Below are positions 46,400 to 57,622 of a stretch of 64,000 bases of DNA, in pieces. The DNA is taken from the NCBI GenBank assembly GCA_954871525.1, contig OX940872.1, positions 6,967,180 to 7,031,179 of the forward strand, written 5' to 3'. Numbering within the stretch: the stretch's first letter is position 1; each line of letters begins with the position of its first letter. The notes below the pieces were generated by a model. It saw only the letters and a program-made list of their open reading frames with translations. It was not told where the DNA came from and did not search any database. The DNA comes from Parietaria judaica (lineage: Eukaryota; Streptophyta; Magnoliopsida; Rosales; Urticaceae). The position numbers were made by a program, and so were the translations under genes.

Positions 46400-47200
46400 A
46401 AATAACCACGTCAACATGTTAAAAGAGTATTATAGGTATAAAATATGTTATTAAACAACTATTTGGCTATTTTGCAAAGAAAAAGAAAAGGTTTGATATT
46501 TGGCTAATCAAACATTTCAATTTAACTATCCCATGCAATATCTCTTATTATTATTATTATTTACTAGCATTATTATTATTATTATTTACTAGCATACATT
46601 CGATCTGAACGGCTTTGTACAAAGATATTAGTGTAACATAACATGTTCTAAAATTGTCTTACATGAATATGTAGATATAAATATAAGCATATTTCAACTA
46701 ATCATTTAGTAGTCAAGTGGCTTTAAATTTAAAGTACCCAAATTATTACAGAAGAAGTTAATATATTAGTCTCTTTCTAATAATAATAATAATAATAATG
46801 AAAAGTCTCTTTCTAATCTTTACCGCAAAGAATGGATAATCTTTTACAATCCGCATGAAAAAGTGGATAATCTTTTACGTGAAAATGTGAAATTGAGAGC
46901 TTTTGTCACAAATAAAAAGATTTAGATCTATGCCGCCCCATTTTAGAACAGCTTAAGTACTTTTGCCGCCTCTAACACAGTCCCCTTTTGCAAACTCTCG
47001 AACGTCGTCGTTTAACTTCTCTCGATAATGACATAATAATAATATATCATCTATATTGTATAAGCATTTCTAGATTTCCACTGATCAGAACAACACTGTA
47101 TAAGGAACACCATAAAATTTGTAGAGCTCATGAAGATATACAATCTGCCTAAATCTTAAGCTAAGACAATACATTAGATGTAGCAAAAAAGAGAAATTAC
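46400..47200. other. Intergenic / 3' flank of OS-9; ATT microsatellites
   Basis: (ATT)n tracts lie at about 46548-46590, with TTACTAGCAT duplicated between them. 46890-46990 has the GCTTAAGTACTTTTGCCGCC phrase that marks TIR ends in this window. The end of the interval probably includes the OS-9 3' UTR. Confidence 0.5.
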
Positions 47201-47243
47201 GGTCGTTTGGGTCGCTTCGATTCGCATTCAAAAGGATCCGTTT

Positions 47244-49375
47244 TCATTCGGCAATTGAATCTTCGCTGTCTGTCACAGTAACAATTTCCGCATTATTATC
47301 GGAAACTTCCTCCATTTTCGCTATGTGGGATTCCTTCGGGAGCTCGTTACAGTGAATGGTGTACCAAACCGGTCTTTCTGCTAGGAACAATCTGCCATTG
47401 ACAGAGCAGAGTCAGCCAACGGGAAATAATATTTCGTTGCCGGATAAAAGAGATTGACTTACGGATGCTGACAAAGCATTGGGCTTCGGATTGTAAGCGC
47501 ATACTTGCACGTAGAAAGCTCTGTAATGGAGCTAATCATCGCTCTAGGCTCTGAGCATACAAATCTCACCTGAAAACGAAGAAAAGAAAAAACTGAACTC
47601 GAGATCGGAAAAGGGAAAAATGATCCAGAAAGAAAATGCTTTTTATAAATTAGTTCTATAGATAACCTCGGTTTCTCGTGGCTGATTTGTCAGATCACAA
47701 AGGGTTCCATTTTTATACTGGTGTGGATGGTATCTGTGAGAGAGACGAAACACGCAGTGAGCTCAAATCATGGTAAAAGATTTAGATGACTTGTTCATAA
47801 TCGGTGATTGTATCGTCAAAATCATACATTTGGGATGCATCTTTCGAGCGAGGATCTTTTAGAGTAGAGATGTCGGAGAGATTCTGGTTGAAATCAGCTG
47901 TGGCTTCGGCATCAAATTCACCGAGAATAAACTCCTGAACTACCTGTTGCAGATAAATGAAACAACGAATAACGATGTTTAGTATACATGCTTTAGTCCG
48001 ACAAGGAAAAATAGAAATAATATGTAGCACAAAATTTATCTGAAGCGACATAAATGCCCGGAGCTATTGCAATATCTATTTCAATAATCATTGCGATCAC
48101 AAGAACATTATCCAAAATTCACGTCCTTCTTTCTTTATATAAAGATATAAAAGAAATGGGGAAAAAGTCAAAGGTGAAAAACGAGATATACACCGCTTAA
48201 TAAGATGAAATAAGATCACAATACAAGTGCATACCCTCTCTTCCTCGATATGAAGTTGTCGTATCTTCTTCTGATAGCAAAATTCATATGACCACCAACC
48301 TTCTTGCTGCATAGAGAAATTTCATGCGTAAGCATTTTCGTTTAAACTTATTGAATCAAAGCATGAACTAAATAACCAAGGATTACTCACTCGAACAAAG
48401 CATTGGTCCTTGAGATCTTCAAGCAGCTCATCGGGCGTCTTCAGTTGAATCTTTTTCACGCTCTCTACAACCATGCTGCTGATATTATGTTGAGCAATCG
48501 TCTTTCCGCTCTTGGCTTTCTCGATCTTGGGCAAGTAACACATGTAACTAAGCCCATTGCTGTTTGGCATAACCATGGACTCTTGGTCATCTTCCTGCAA
48601 TTAATCCACACGCAGATGTCATATTCACACGTATTTTTTCTTGTTCTTAAATAGATTCATTGTTTTCGAAACCGGGATTTAGTTCTTCTCTACGAAAAAT
48701 CTACCAATCTACGCTACCATTTCTAGCAGCGAAACGGACATGATTATCTCAAGCTACTTGCTCAATGACATAGTCATGCGAAAAACCAACTACTTATTTT
48801 GAGCACCGAGTAATTTTAACCGCCTCTTCTGTTTTCCGGCTTGAAAAGATTGGTTTGTCATTCCATAAATGATGATTCTCATGAAAAAGCCAGAGAAATT
48901 GCTTAACGTGTTTACGAAAATCGAAACTTCAAACTCGAATTATACGAAAACAATATCAAATATACATAACATTGTGACTTACGGGATGATAAGGCGAGTC
49001 GTCCGTATGTAATTTGATGACGAACTTCGGTTCACGAGAGCTTCGAGGAAACGAACCACCTATCGATCAACAACAATAAGATCGGCCATGTTCAGTGAAA
49101 CTTTACAGTCCAGACGGCACACAGAACAAATCGAGACTGTATCAAAGTATGAACAAACAAAGCAGACATGTGATTGGAAATCGAAAACACCATTGATTTT
49201 GACCATCGAAATCAGAGAGCTTCACGCCAAATGATAATTCATATGCCAAACGCAGCAGCGAAAATTAATCTGTAAAGGAGAGCACTGTACCGAGATTGAA
49301 TGGAGCTAAGGGTTCGGCCAAGACGAGGTGAGAGAGAGAAAGAGAGATCGCTACAATGGCGAAGAGCGGTCTCAT
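47244..49375 (-). CDS. OS9: OS-9 homologue, ER lectin of the ERAD pathway, eight exons (291 aa)
   Basis: Exons in transcript order: 49291-49375, 48983-49059, 48391-48594, 48235-48306, 47828-47943, 47667-47733, 47463-47569 and 47244-47391. All are GT-AG and the frame closes. OS-9 is a lumenal ER lectin that recognises trimmed N-glycans on misfolded proteins and hands them to the SEL1L-HRD1 ubiquitin ligase. Residues 1-20 are a signal peptide (MRPLFAIVAISLSLSHLVLA). The MRH lectin domain runs from about residue 118 to 235. It has the WW motif at 126-127 (QEGWWSYEFCYQ), paired cysteines, and the sugar-binding region NGTLCDLTNQPRETEVRFVC with its Arg and Glu, then the STCKYAL Tyr. ISTLKDPRSKDASQ is the usual plant OS-9 spacer. 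The acidic C-terminus has no KDEL-type signal, as expected. Length matches Arabidopsis OS9 (about 282 aa). Confidence 0.95.
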
Positions 49376-49605
49376 TTCTCCCCAATTTTGTCGATAAATC
49401 TCTGATTCAGAGAAAAATTACGAAACGAAACCCCAAATCGGAGGAGCAACGAAGAAGACGAAGGGTCCGATCGTCTGTGTTCGGTCACAGCGATTCTCCA
49501 CGCACTCTGGCCAATGGCTATTTGTCACGTCGGACTTCAGCTTATTCAGCTGGCTGTTCTGACGTGGCACTGCAATGGTTTACTTAATTGAAAGAGTTAA
49601 AAAGA

Positions 49606-50028
49606 TCAAAAATATCTGAAGTTTGGTAAAAAAAATTCTCGTATATCTAAATTTTAAAAATAGTGGTAAAAATATTCAAAGCCGCATTTTGGGTGTTAAC
49701 TACTCTATTCTCGTACATTTAACTTACCCGTTAATGGACAAGCGTGGGTTGCTGACATGACACTTTTTTGCCACGTGGACGAGCCGAATCAAGGGTTTAA
49801 TTCGTTGTTTTGTCGTAAACGAGGCTGATGTTGGCTCGTCCACCTGGCAAAAATTGCTATGTCAGCAACCCACGTTTGTCCACGTGGCCAGAGTTAACGA
49901 GTAAGTTAATTGCATTACGAGAATAAAGTGGTCAACGCTTCGAATGTGACTTTAAGTACTTTTGCCATCACTTTTAGACTTTTAAGTACACGAACGGTTC
50001 TTTAACCAAACTTTGAATATTTTCACCG
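49606..50028. mobile_element. Foldback/TIR element, about 420 bp, arms about 180 bp
   Basis: The left arm (GAAGTTTGGTAAAA, ACTCTATTCTCGTACATTTA, GTGGGTTGCTGACATGACAC, TTGCCACGTGGACGAGCC) is mirrored by the right arm (GGCTCGTCCACCTGGCAAAA, TGTCAGCAACCCACGTTTGT, ACGAGAATAAAGTGG, AACCAAACTTTGAATATTTT). The loop is about 50 nt. It belongs to the same broad group as 32630-33130 and 34250-35855 (AAGTACTTTTGCC words) and sits just upstream of OS-9. Confidence 0.85.
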
Positions 50029-50344
50029 TCATCAATCCTAATTGAAAATATATCTTTTTTTTTTAAGAAACCAATTAGAAAATAATTAAAATACAAGGTA
50101 TTTACATTATTTACAAAGTTCAAGGTTATTAAAAAATGGTCAACGCTTCGAATGTGACTTTAAATACTTTTACCATCACTTTTAGACTTTAAGTACACGA
50201 AAGGTTCTTTGACCAAACTTTGAATATTTTCACCGTCATCAATCCTAATTGAAAATATCTTTTTTTTTGTTAAGAAACCAATTAGAAAATAATTAAAATA
50301 CAATGTATTTACATTATTTACAAAGTTCAAGGTTATTATAAAAA
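49929..50344. repeat. 208 bp tandem duplication covering one arm of the foldback element
   Basis: TGGTCAACGCTTCGAATGTG starts at 49929 and again at 50137; the copies match closely through AAGTTCAAGGTTATTA. The first copy is the outer right arm of the foldback element plus about 110 bp of flank, so the duplication happened after insertion. Confidence 0.95.
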
Positions 50345-50653
50345 TAAAATAAAATAACTGATCTTAGTTAAAAAAAATAGTATTTAAATATTAATCTTTT
50401 GTAGTTATGATTCGATGCAAAATCATAAAATTAGAAACCTTATTGTAAAGGAAATACTAAATAACTACACTTCATTTAAAATTAGAAACCTTATTCCAAA
50501 AATAAGTGATGTGGTCTGAATTTTTTTTGAATATATTAGCTATTTACAGACATCAACATATTTATGCAAGAAAACTTTCTTTCACCTAGAGGTCCCAAGT
50601 GGGCCCGGCGGGCCATTGCCCCGATCCGGCCCACTTGGCATCACGACTTCCGC

Positions 50654-53600
50654 CTATTTTCCAGCCGACTCGAGCATCGCCAAGTACTCGGCGATGGCCT
50701 CGCCTTCTCGGGCGACGTCAAGATCGTAGTCCGTCAACGCGTCCACTCTCGCCAGCTCGTTGGCGAGCTCATCCTCCATTTCCACGTCGCGATCTTCTTC
50801 GGCCATGGCTTCTGTCGTCGGTGTTAGCTCATTGTTGATGCCGCTTTGAGTTTGGGGCGCAGAAGAGCTCGCAACGTTGTTTGCGAGCGAGAGGAGCTGC
50901 TGCATCGCTTGCTCGGTGGCATTAGCACTGAGTGTGGGGTTCGAAAGCAGTCGTTGGATCACTTGCTCGGTGGTCCCACCGGCCCGTAAAGCTTCAGCCA
51001 CTGCAGAGAGTTGAGATGTCAGAATAAAGTGTTCCTTATATATCGCTACTATTTACGAGTATAATAGACAAATTGTAGAGAAATACATACCTAACGATCT
51101 CTCGAAGCCCATGCGCACAAATTCTTCGATGGAATCGGTTTCTTTCTGTTGTCTCTTCTGTTTCCTAGATTCGATAGTGAGCTGCAAAATAGAATGGTTG
51201 AGGTCTTCGAAACTAGGACGAGCAAAGCCGGCCAAAAAAGGTCAGTTTGACAATGTAAAGGACCTGTATGGAGGAATTAATATCTGGGTTTGTCAAATCA
51301 TCCAACGTCTTTTGAGTGTCGTTCTCGTTCCTTCGAAGTGCTTCGGCCGCAAGCTCCTTTTCAAACCTGGAAAAAAAAATACCATTTTAATCTTAAGCTA
51401 CTAGTGATTATAGAGATAAGGAATGTTAAGTCTTTACACTCTTACCCAATAGAGACCAACTCTTTCAATCTTTCGAGATCGACGGGCTTCTTTAGAGGAG
51501 TCTTTCCATATTTCTTTTGCTCCCTGCAAAATTACAAAAAATTAGTGGAAATAAAGTCCGGTTTTGTATAAAGCCGATTTGCTTAAGGCACTAACTTGAT
51601 GTCCTTTTCCTGCTGAAGAATTTCTTTTCGTTTCTGGGCTCTCTGTGCCTTTTGCTCGACGAGAAAGTCAACCGCGGTTCCAACATCTTGATTGCTCATT
51701 CGCAACGCCCTCTTCGCCTCGTGTTCCCGGAAGCCCATGCTCATAACAAGCGACAAGGCTTCATCCGGCACTTGAAGCTAAAGACCGAAGATGAAGTATT
51801 AGATACTTGATAAGCAGCCAAAATATTTCGCACTAGGTCGATGTGTTTCTCAAAATCTAACCATATTATATTTCTCGTGAGCGGAGATCAAAGCCGTTTT
51901 TGATTTGGCAAACTGGGCATTATGATAAGCTATCACTCCTTCCAGAAGCTCCAATCTTAAATGTCTAAAATAAAATAAAAAATAGCAATAAGTTATAAGA
52001 CCAATGTATATCGCAATAAAACGTGTGAAGGAAAATTTTATTTACTAGCATGTATGGTGAGAGGGGCAAAATTGGTGTGCCGGTTTTGGTTTTTTGGCAT
52101 TTTCAAAACATTAATTCATATTCGGTTTTTTAGCGGAACCATTTTTTCTTTCAATATAAATTGGTTTTACCAACTTCCGGTTTTTAATATCGATTCCATT
52201 AGAAAATCAGTTTTTATTTATTAAAAAAAATCATAAAAAGACCTTCAAAAGAAACGCTCATCCCTGTATAGAGAACTGTTTATGAAGGAACTTACAGGGC
52301 GAGCTCTGGCTGCCGACCGCCCTGAAGAAGCTTAATACGGAAGGAGTCCTTTCCATGAGCGCGTTCGATGTCTTTGCGGGACTTTTCAAGCCGCTGGCCC
52401 GCCACCGAGAGCCAGCTGAGATCTTGCAGCATGAAATAGCACCACACCATGTCTATTTGCAGTATCGGCGGATTATCAACAAACTGAAAGCACAAAACGA
52501 GCCGAATCTCAAAATGCAAAGACAGTTTAATTGTATTATGACACAGAAAATGAACATATGAATTGATTTTCATTTATAAGCAAACACACTCACCTCGAGG
52601 ACCTTCGGATCACATAGATTAAACGCCTCCTACAAAGATAATAATAACTTTTAATTTCAGCCAATTAATATTACATTTAAAAGGGAAAGAAGAAATAATT
52701 ATTTTCGGTAATCGACCTCTCCCATAGCGAGAACTTCTAAAGCATCTTTGAAATTCTTCTTTCTGATGAGCTGCTTCCCGTCGGTATGAAGCATCAGGCC
52801 CATCATGATTGCCCTGCCAAACACATCGAAATTATAATCTAACACCAATATCAAGATAAAGAGCAGAGTCTAAAATGGACCGTACTGTTTATCATTATCG
52901 GTGCCCAGATTTACTCTCCTCCCGCTTTGATCTTCGAGTTCTATAGTTTGGTCTTCGAAGGACAACGAACCATCGGTGTGCCTTTTCGATATTGCAGCAG
53001 CGGCGGCCCTGTTTAAATAACGTAGACACAACAAAATATAACCATTAAATAATCAGATAAACAATATGATAGAACCCGAAGCAAAACAAACCGGTAAATT
53101 ATAGGCCACCGGGAATATTCCCCAACACTATAATCAACCAAATAAAGAACACGCTTTTTCTTCGAGAGCAAGGCAAACTTGCAAAACCGGTATATTACTT
53201 CCAAGTCGTAAAATTAGAATCAAATATATCAGCGTTAGTCATCATACAACAACAAAAAAAGGTCAAAGCTTTTCTCTTTTCTTTTTCCCTAGAGTTGGTC
53301 GCATAATAGCACGGAAACACCAGAGTCAGACACCGGTAAACCGAGAGATTTAGCAGTATAGCGGCGGTGTATCTCAAGGTTTACCGGCGGCATTTTAAAC
53401 ACTGGTCGCAACTAATTTCGAGGAAATCAAACACCACATAACTGAATTAGAGAATACTATTGATACACACATATTTTCATCAAACTGTAATGACTAATGT
53501 GATCATGAAGAACACTCTTAAACCAAAACATAAACAAACAAAAAAAAACTCACGAAGAACAAGCAAGCACCAAATTAAACAGCGATTTCCGTATCTTCCA

Positions 53601-53940
53601 ATCACTTTATCTTCAAATCCCAGAGACAAAATCAAACTCACTTGACTCTGGCGAGCCTCCGGGAGCGTTCCTCCTCGGCGATCATCTCCGTGTTGAAGGA
53701 CTGGCCCTCCTCGGCGCTGCAAACCTTGACGGCCATGATCTTGGCGTTGCTCTTCACGCCCAATCGGGCCAGGCTCTCGCCGGAGTCCCTCAGCACCTTG
53801 CCGGCGCAAATCAGGTTGATCGACCCCGCTTCGGAGCCCGATCTCCTCGCGACCTCTTCCTTCAGACTCGCCACCGTGCACGCCTCCAAGTCCACCTCCA
53901 CCACGCCGGACCACGCGCCGGCGAATTTGAGCTTCGACAT
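50654..53940 (-). CDS. NUB1: NUB1-like protein (NEDD8 ultimate buster 1 homologue), 11 exons (548 aa)
   Basis: Exons in transcript order: 53642-53940, 52886-53008, 52717-52813, 52594-52629, 52296-52483, 51862-51964, 51596-51777, 51446-51523, 51264-51366, 51091-51181 and 50654-51000. All are GT-AG with agreeing phases. NUB1 proteins bind NEDD8/ubiquitin-like conjugates and deliver them to the proteasome. Residues 1-85 form a ubiquitin-like domain (MSKLKFAGAWSG, then SINLICAGKVLRD). A helical middle (DGKQLIRKKNFKDALEVLA, WCYFMLQDLSWL) is followed by three UBA domains: about 286-324 (VMSMGFREHEAKRAL), about 360-398 (LVSIGFEKELAAEAL) and about 421-455 (FVRMGFERSLVAEAL). The C-terminus is acidic. 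The start is the ATG at 53940; the open frame upstream of it has no ATG. Intron 5 (52060-52250) holds an AT-rich insertion with repeated GGTTTT words that may be a transposon. Confidence 0.93.
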
Positions 53941-54406
53941 GAACGGCGATCTCTTCGAAACCCGATTGAAAAAAATGGATTTTGAAGAGATGGGGTTTCG
54001 ATTTTGGGGGATTCCGAGGATTATGGAGGAGGGTTTTTGAGGAGAATTGTGGGTTTGAGAGTTTTCTTGTGGAGCAAGGACGAGGTTGGCTTTATGAGTA
54101 ACGCTTTGCTTTGGTCTTCGCTGAGTCAACTCTCAACTATGCAAAGTAGAAATAACTTTATTTATTTATTTTAGGTAATTAATTAAGGGCCTAATCCATT
54201 AGGCAAATTGCTATAAATAAGCCCAAAAATATTTTGGTACCTTTTAGGGATGAATTATTATATTGACATTTGATTAGTTATTGGGGATTTATTCGTGGAT
54301 CGATATCACTGTCTTTGGGCTTTCATTTGGGGCCACTAAGTTTTATTAACTGTACTGTATTGATTGTATTTGAATTGTTTTATATTAATATAAGTGGTTT
54401 TATATT
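53941..54406. other. NUB1 5' flank
   Basis: The first about 150 bp are probably the 5' UTR and promoter of the minus-strand NUB1 gene. No further gene was seen. Confidence 0.5.
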
Positions 54407-55023
54407 ATTGAAAGTAGGGGTGTAAAAGAACCAAAAACTTTAATCGAGATACCGAAAAATATTGTTATTGAAGACCTTAAAAATCGAATAATAGAATCCG
54501 GGTCTGTAAAACTAGGTTTTCGATCCATTTGAACCATATTAGGTATATGATATTCATTTTCTACTTTAAGTACGGTGCTGAAGACCCTATTAAATAATTA
54601 TATATTTTTTATTATTAATTACTATAGTAACAAGGTTTCTATAATTAAGTTTAACCTTTTATAGTAACAAGGTTTCTATAATTAATTACTATAGTAACCT
54701 TGTTTCTACTTTGTCCTTGTTCACAAATAGAAAAGCGGTGCTCTAAGCGCCAATACTTTTCGTCAGGAGTAGTTAGAAATAAATGTATTTTAAAACATGA
54801 TTTCAAATTAAAAATGACAATATATTAATTAGGAAGTTTCATATGATGTTTTTTTTACAATAAATAAAGAGTCCAGCTGGGTTCGAAACCGAATTAGAAC
54901 CGAATTTTCGTTCGAAAGAAGGTTTTCAATACAAACGGTTATGGATCTAAAAGAGTGAGTCTTCCGTTTTCAGCTTTAAGAAACTGAATAATAAAGCCCC
55001 TATTGTACAACCCTAGTTGAGAG
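54407..55023. mobile_element. hAT-like non-autonomous element, 601 bp
   Basis: The element 54415-55015 begins TAGGGGTGTAAAAG and ends with the complement of TAGGGTTGTACAAT. Its flanks ATTGAAAG (54407-54414) and GTTGAGAG (55016-55023) agree at six of eight positions, consistent with an aged 8 bp hAT target duplication. Inside, GTAACAAGGTTTCTATAATT is repeated twice near 54628 and 54662. It encodes nothing. Confidence 0.7.
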
Positions 55024-55049
55024 ATTAATAAATTTAGAGAAATATAACT

Positions 55050-55205
55050 CATACCCTCTGAACTTATCATTTTATATCAGTTCATCCCATGAACTACATT
55101 TGTAACAACTTACTCTTGAACTTATCATTTTGTATCAGTTTATTCCCTGAACTTCATTTTGTAACAACTTACTCCTTGAACTTATCATTTTCTTTCATAA
55201 TACCC
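55050..55205. repeat. Short tandem repeat, about 60-75 bp units
   Basis: TGAACTTATCATTTT recurs at about 55059, 55117 and 55178, with CATTTTGTAACAACTTACTC between copies. This pattern often marks dispersed plant repeats. Confidence 0.75.
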
Positions 55206-56383
55206 CCTGAAACTTATTGCGTATATTCCTCCTCCAAAGCTTATTATTTCGTACTATATTTGAATGAGTATACATATTTGATTAATACTTTTACATCGAA
55301 AAAGCTAAACGCGTCATCTTTTAATGAGCATTATTTGTTATACAAATATCTTATATACTTTTGCATTGAAATTTTATTTTGCAATTACGACAGGGATTCG
55401 TAAATTACTCATCGCTTCAAGTCCCAAAATTCTCAGGCACGGTCGTGGAAGATAGTATATTAAAAAATTAAATTCAAAGAGAAAATTTATATATAATCAG
55501 AAGTTAGGGAAAATAAACTTATGTAAAGTGATTAGTTCACGAACAAGCAGATACAAGAACAAGTTTAGACACGAATGGATATTATGCAATCTCACTTTAG
55601 GGTTTTGTCTAGGGTTTTTTAGTATCTATCGAGCCATGCTCTACGAGCTTCTGTTTAGTCGTTCATTAGTATGAATATTAACCGTTGGAGTTGTGGACAT
55701 TTAACGTCAACGCATGTACAAGCTAATTCGAGACTCTCCCTTTTGTTTATTAATAACAAAGAGGGTTTGTGATTCCTAAGTAAGCTGGTTTTTATGTGTG
55801 TTGGTTTATTGTGTTTGTATTATATTGTTGTTGAGGTTCAAGTTCTCTCGATTTTCTATGGTCATTGAAAACTTTTGTCTCTTTCTTTATATTTCTCTAC
55901 GGATAAGCAATCGAAAATCCAACAACTTTTTCCTAAATTATTTGTGAGTAAATTGTCGCAAATCGACCAACTTTTTCAGAAAATTCTATAACTTTTTTTT
56001 TTAAGGCGAAAATTCTATAACTTGGTTGAGGTAAATTTCATCATCTTCCTTCGTTTTTCTCACGCCTCCCTCCTAATTCGGAATTTATGTATTTTGAGTT
56101 AAGTTTTAATTTTTTTTTTTTTGTTACTTCTAGTTTGAACCGATCAATATAGGTAAAAAATTATGTGAGTTTAATGTGTTTATTTTCATATTTGACGTTT
56201 TCCCAATGGACTATTGATGCATCCCTTTGTGATTATCAAGAACAATCAACTTATGCTTTGAGTTTGAGCTAAAAGATTGCACACATCATAAATCATAATC
56301 ATGCTTACAAGAAGAAATAACAGTAATCTAAAACCCAACACTTGATTAAACTTTCAAGTTTTCAACCAAGAGGAAAAATTCAA
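55206..56383. other. Intergenic / upstream of the Harbinger-derived gene
   Basis: No gene is supported. The sequence is AT-rich until it turns abruptly GC-rich at about 56430. Confidence 0.5.
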
Positions 56384-57622
56384 ATGATGATCCAAAATCC
56401 CGATTCTCATTACACACCTCACTCACTCTCACCATCCACAATGCCTCTCGCCGCCGCCGAGGGTTCCGACCACTCCGCCGCCAAAAGACAGAAACCCAGC
56501 AAGCTCACCATCCCTGAAGAGGGGTCCGACAAATCCGCCGGCACAAGCTCCAACCCCATCATCTCCGACGAGGGATCCGCCATACTCTCCGCCGTCGCCG
56601 CCGCGCACGCCTTCCTCCTCCGCCACGACGACGCGCTCTCCCCGCGCCAGACCCTCCAGCTGGAGTCCCTCCTCGCCTCCGCCGTCCTCTCCCTCCGCCG
56701 CCTCTCCCTTCCCGCCCCGCCACCCCTCCGGGTTCGTCCCTGGCCCGACCGCCTCCCGCCCCTCTCCCGCGCCTGGGACCGCTCCTTCCGCCTCTCCCGC
56801 CCCGGCTTCCTCCGTCTCCTCCGCCTCCTCTCCCCCGTGGCGGACGCCTCTTTCCTCGCCGCTGCCCTCCTCCGCCTCGCCCATGCTGCCCCCTACGCCT
56901 CAATTGCCCGCCGTTTCGCCCTCCCGTCCCCAGCCCTCGCTGCCCGTGCCGTCTTCACTGCCCTTGAAGCCGTAACCGACCGCCCCCACCAATTCCTTGC
57001 CCCCGTCCCCGAGCCCGTGTCCCCAAACTGCTGCGGGATTCTCGGGTTCGCCCGCTTCGGTCCGATCTCCGTCCAAGCCCTGATTGATTTCCGCGGCCAG
57101 TTTGTTGAAGTCTCGGCCGGGTGGCCCGGGAACCTTCACCCCGGGGCGATCCTCCACCAGACAAGGCTCTACCTGGGCGTCGAGGAGTCCAGGGAGTTTC
57201 TCAACGGGCCTTGCTTCGGTCCCATCCCACAGTACGTGCTGGGTGATTCCTGCTTCCCGCTTCTGCCGTGGCTCCTGACCCCGTACGGGGTTCCGGCAAA
57301 CGAAGCGGAGGCGGGGTTCAACACGAAGCACGGGGAGGCGATGGGGACGGCTAGGGCGGCGTTTCGGAGGCTTCGAAGGCGGTGGCGGATACTGGATATG
57401 GAGTGGAAGGAGGAGAGCGTGGAGTTCCTGCCCTTTGTGGTTGTGGCATGCTGTTTGCTCCACAACTTCGTGGAGAGCTCCGGCCAGGAGGCGGTCGACG
57501 ACGAAGACTATAATCGTGACGATCACGAGGAAGAGGGGTTCGGTCAATACGAAGGGGAAGTGATCGAGAGCGGAGAGCGGGTTAGGGACGCGGTGGCGCA
57601 CTTTAGCCGGGAATGTGCTTGA
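56384..57622 (+). CDS. Domesticated PIF/Harbinger transposase-derived protein (ALP1/HARBI1-like), intronless (412 aa)
   Basis: A single uninterrupted exon, strongly GC-rich in its first two thirds. The N-terminal 90 residues are low-complexity, with a basic KRQKPSK stretch that could be a nuclear signal. A helical region rich in Arg/Leu/Ala follows (about 90-200), in the position of the DNA-binding part. A DDE_4-type nuclease fold comes next: IDFRGQF with D235, then VLGDSCFPLLPWL with D288. The third catalytic position, within FNTKxxxARxxVExAF of active members, reads FNTKHGEAMGTARAAF, so the Glu is Arg324. No terminal inverted repeats flank the gene, and the frame is intact. This is the pattern of a host gene derived from a transposase, as in Arabidopsis ALP1 and its relatives, some of which work with Polycomb or acetylation complexes. 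The start is the first ATG of the frame; a second ATG follows immediately and M20 (MPLAAAEGS) is an alternative. Confidence 0.88.
   Translation: MMIQNPDSHYTPHSLSPSTMPLAAAEGSDHSAAKRQKPSKLTIPEEGSDKSAGTSSNPIISDEGSAILSAVAAAHAFLLRHDDALSPRQTLQLESLLASAVLSLRRLSLPAPPPLRVRPWPDRLPPLSRAWDRSFRLSRPGFLRLLRLLSPVADASFLAAALLRLAHAAPYASIARRFALPSPALAARAVFTALEAVTDRPHQFLAPVPEPVSPNCCGILGFARFGPISVQALIDFRGQFVEVSAGWPGNLHPGAILHQTRLYLGVEESREFLNGPCFGPIPQYVLGDSCFPLLPWLLTPYGVPANEAEAGFNTKHGEAMGTARAAFRRLRRRWRILDMEWKEESVEFLPFVVVACCLLHNFVESSGQEAVDDEDYNRDDHEEEGFGQYEGEVIESGERVRDAVAHFSRECA

Noticed and set aside
53941..54129. N-terminal extension of the NUB1 frame
   Set aside because: The open frame begins at a TTG, with no ATG before 53940, where the ubiquitin-like domain starts.
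56342..56383. N-terminal extension of the Harbinger-derived frame
   Set aside because: The first codon of that stretch is TTG; the first ATG is at 56384.
56429..57601. Minus-strand Gly/Arg-rich ORFs up to 233 codons
   Set aside because: Antisense shadows of the GC-rich Harbinger-derived gene.
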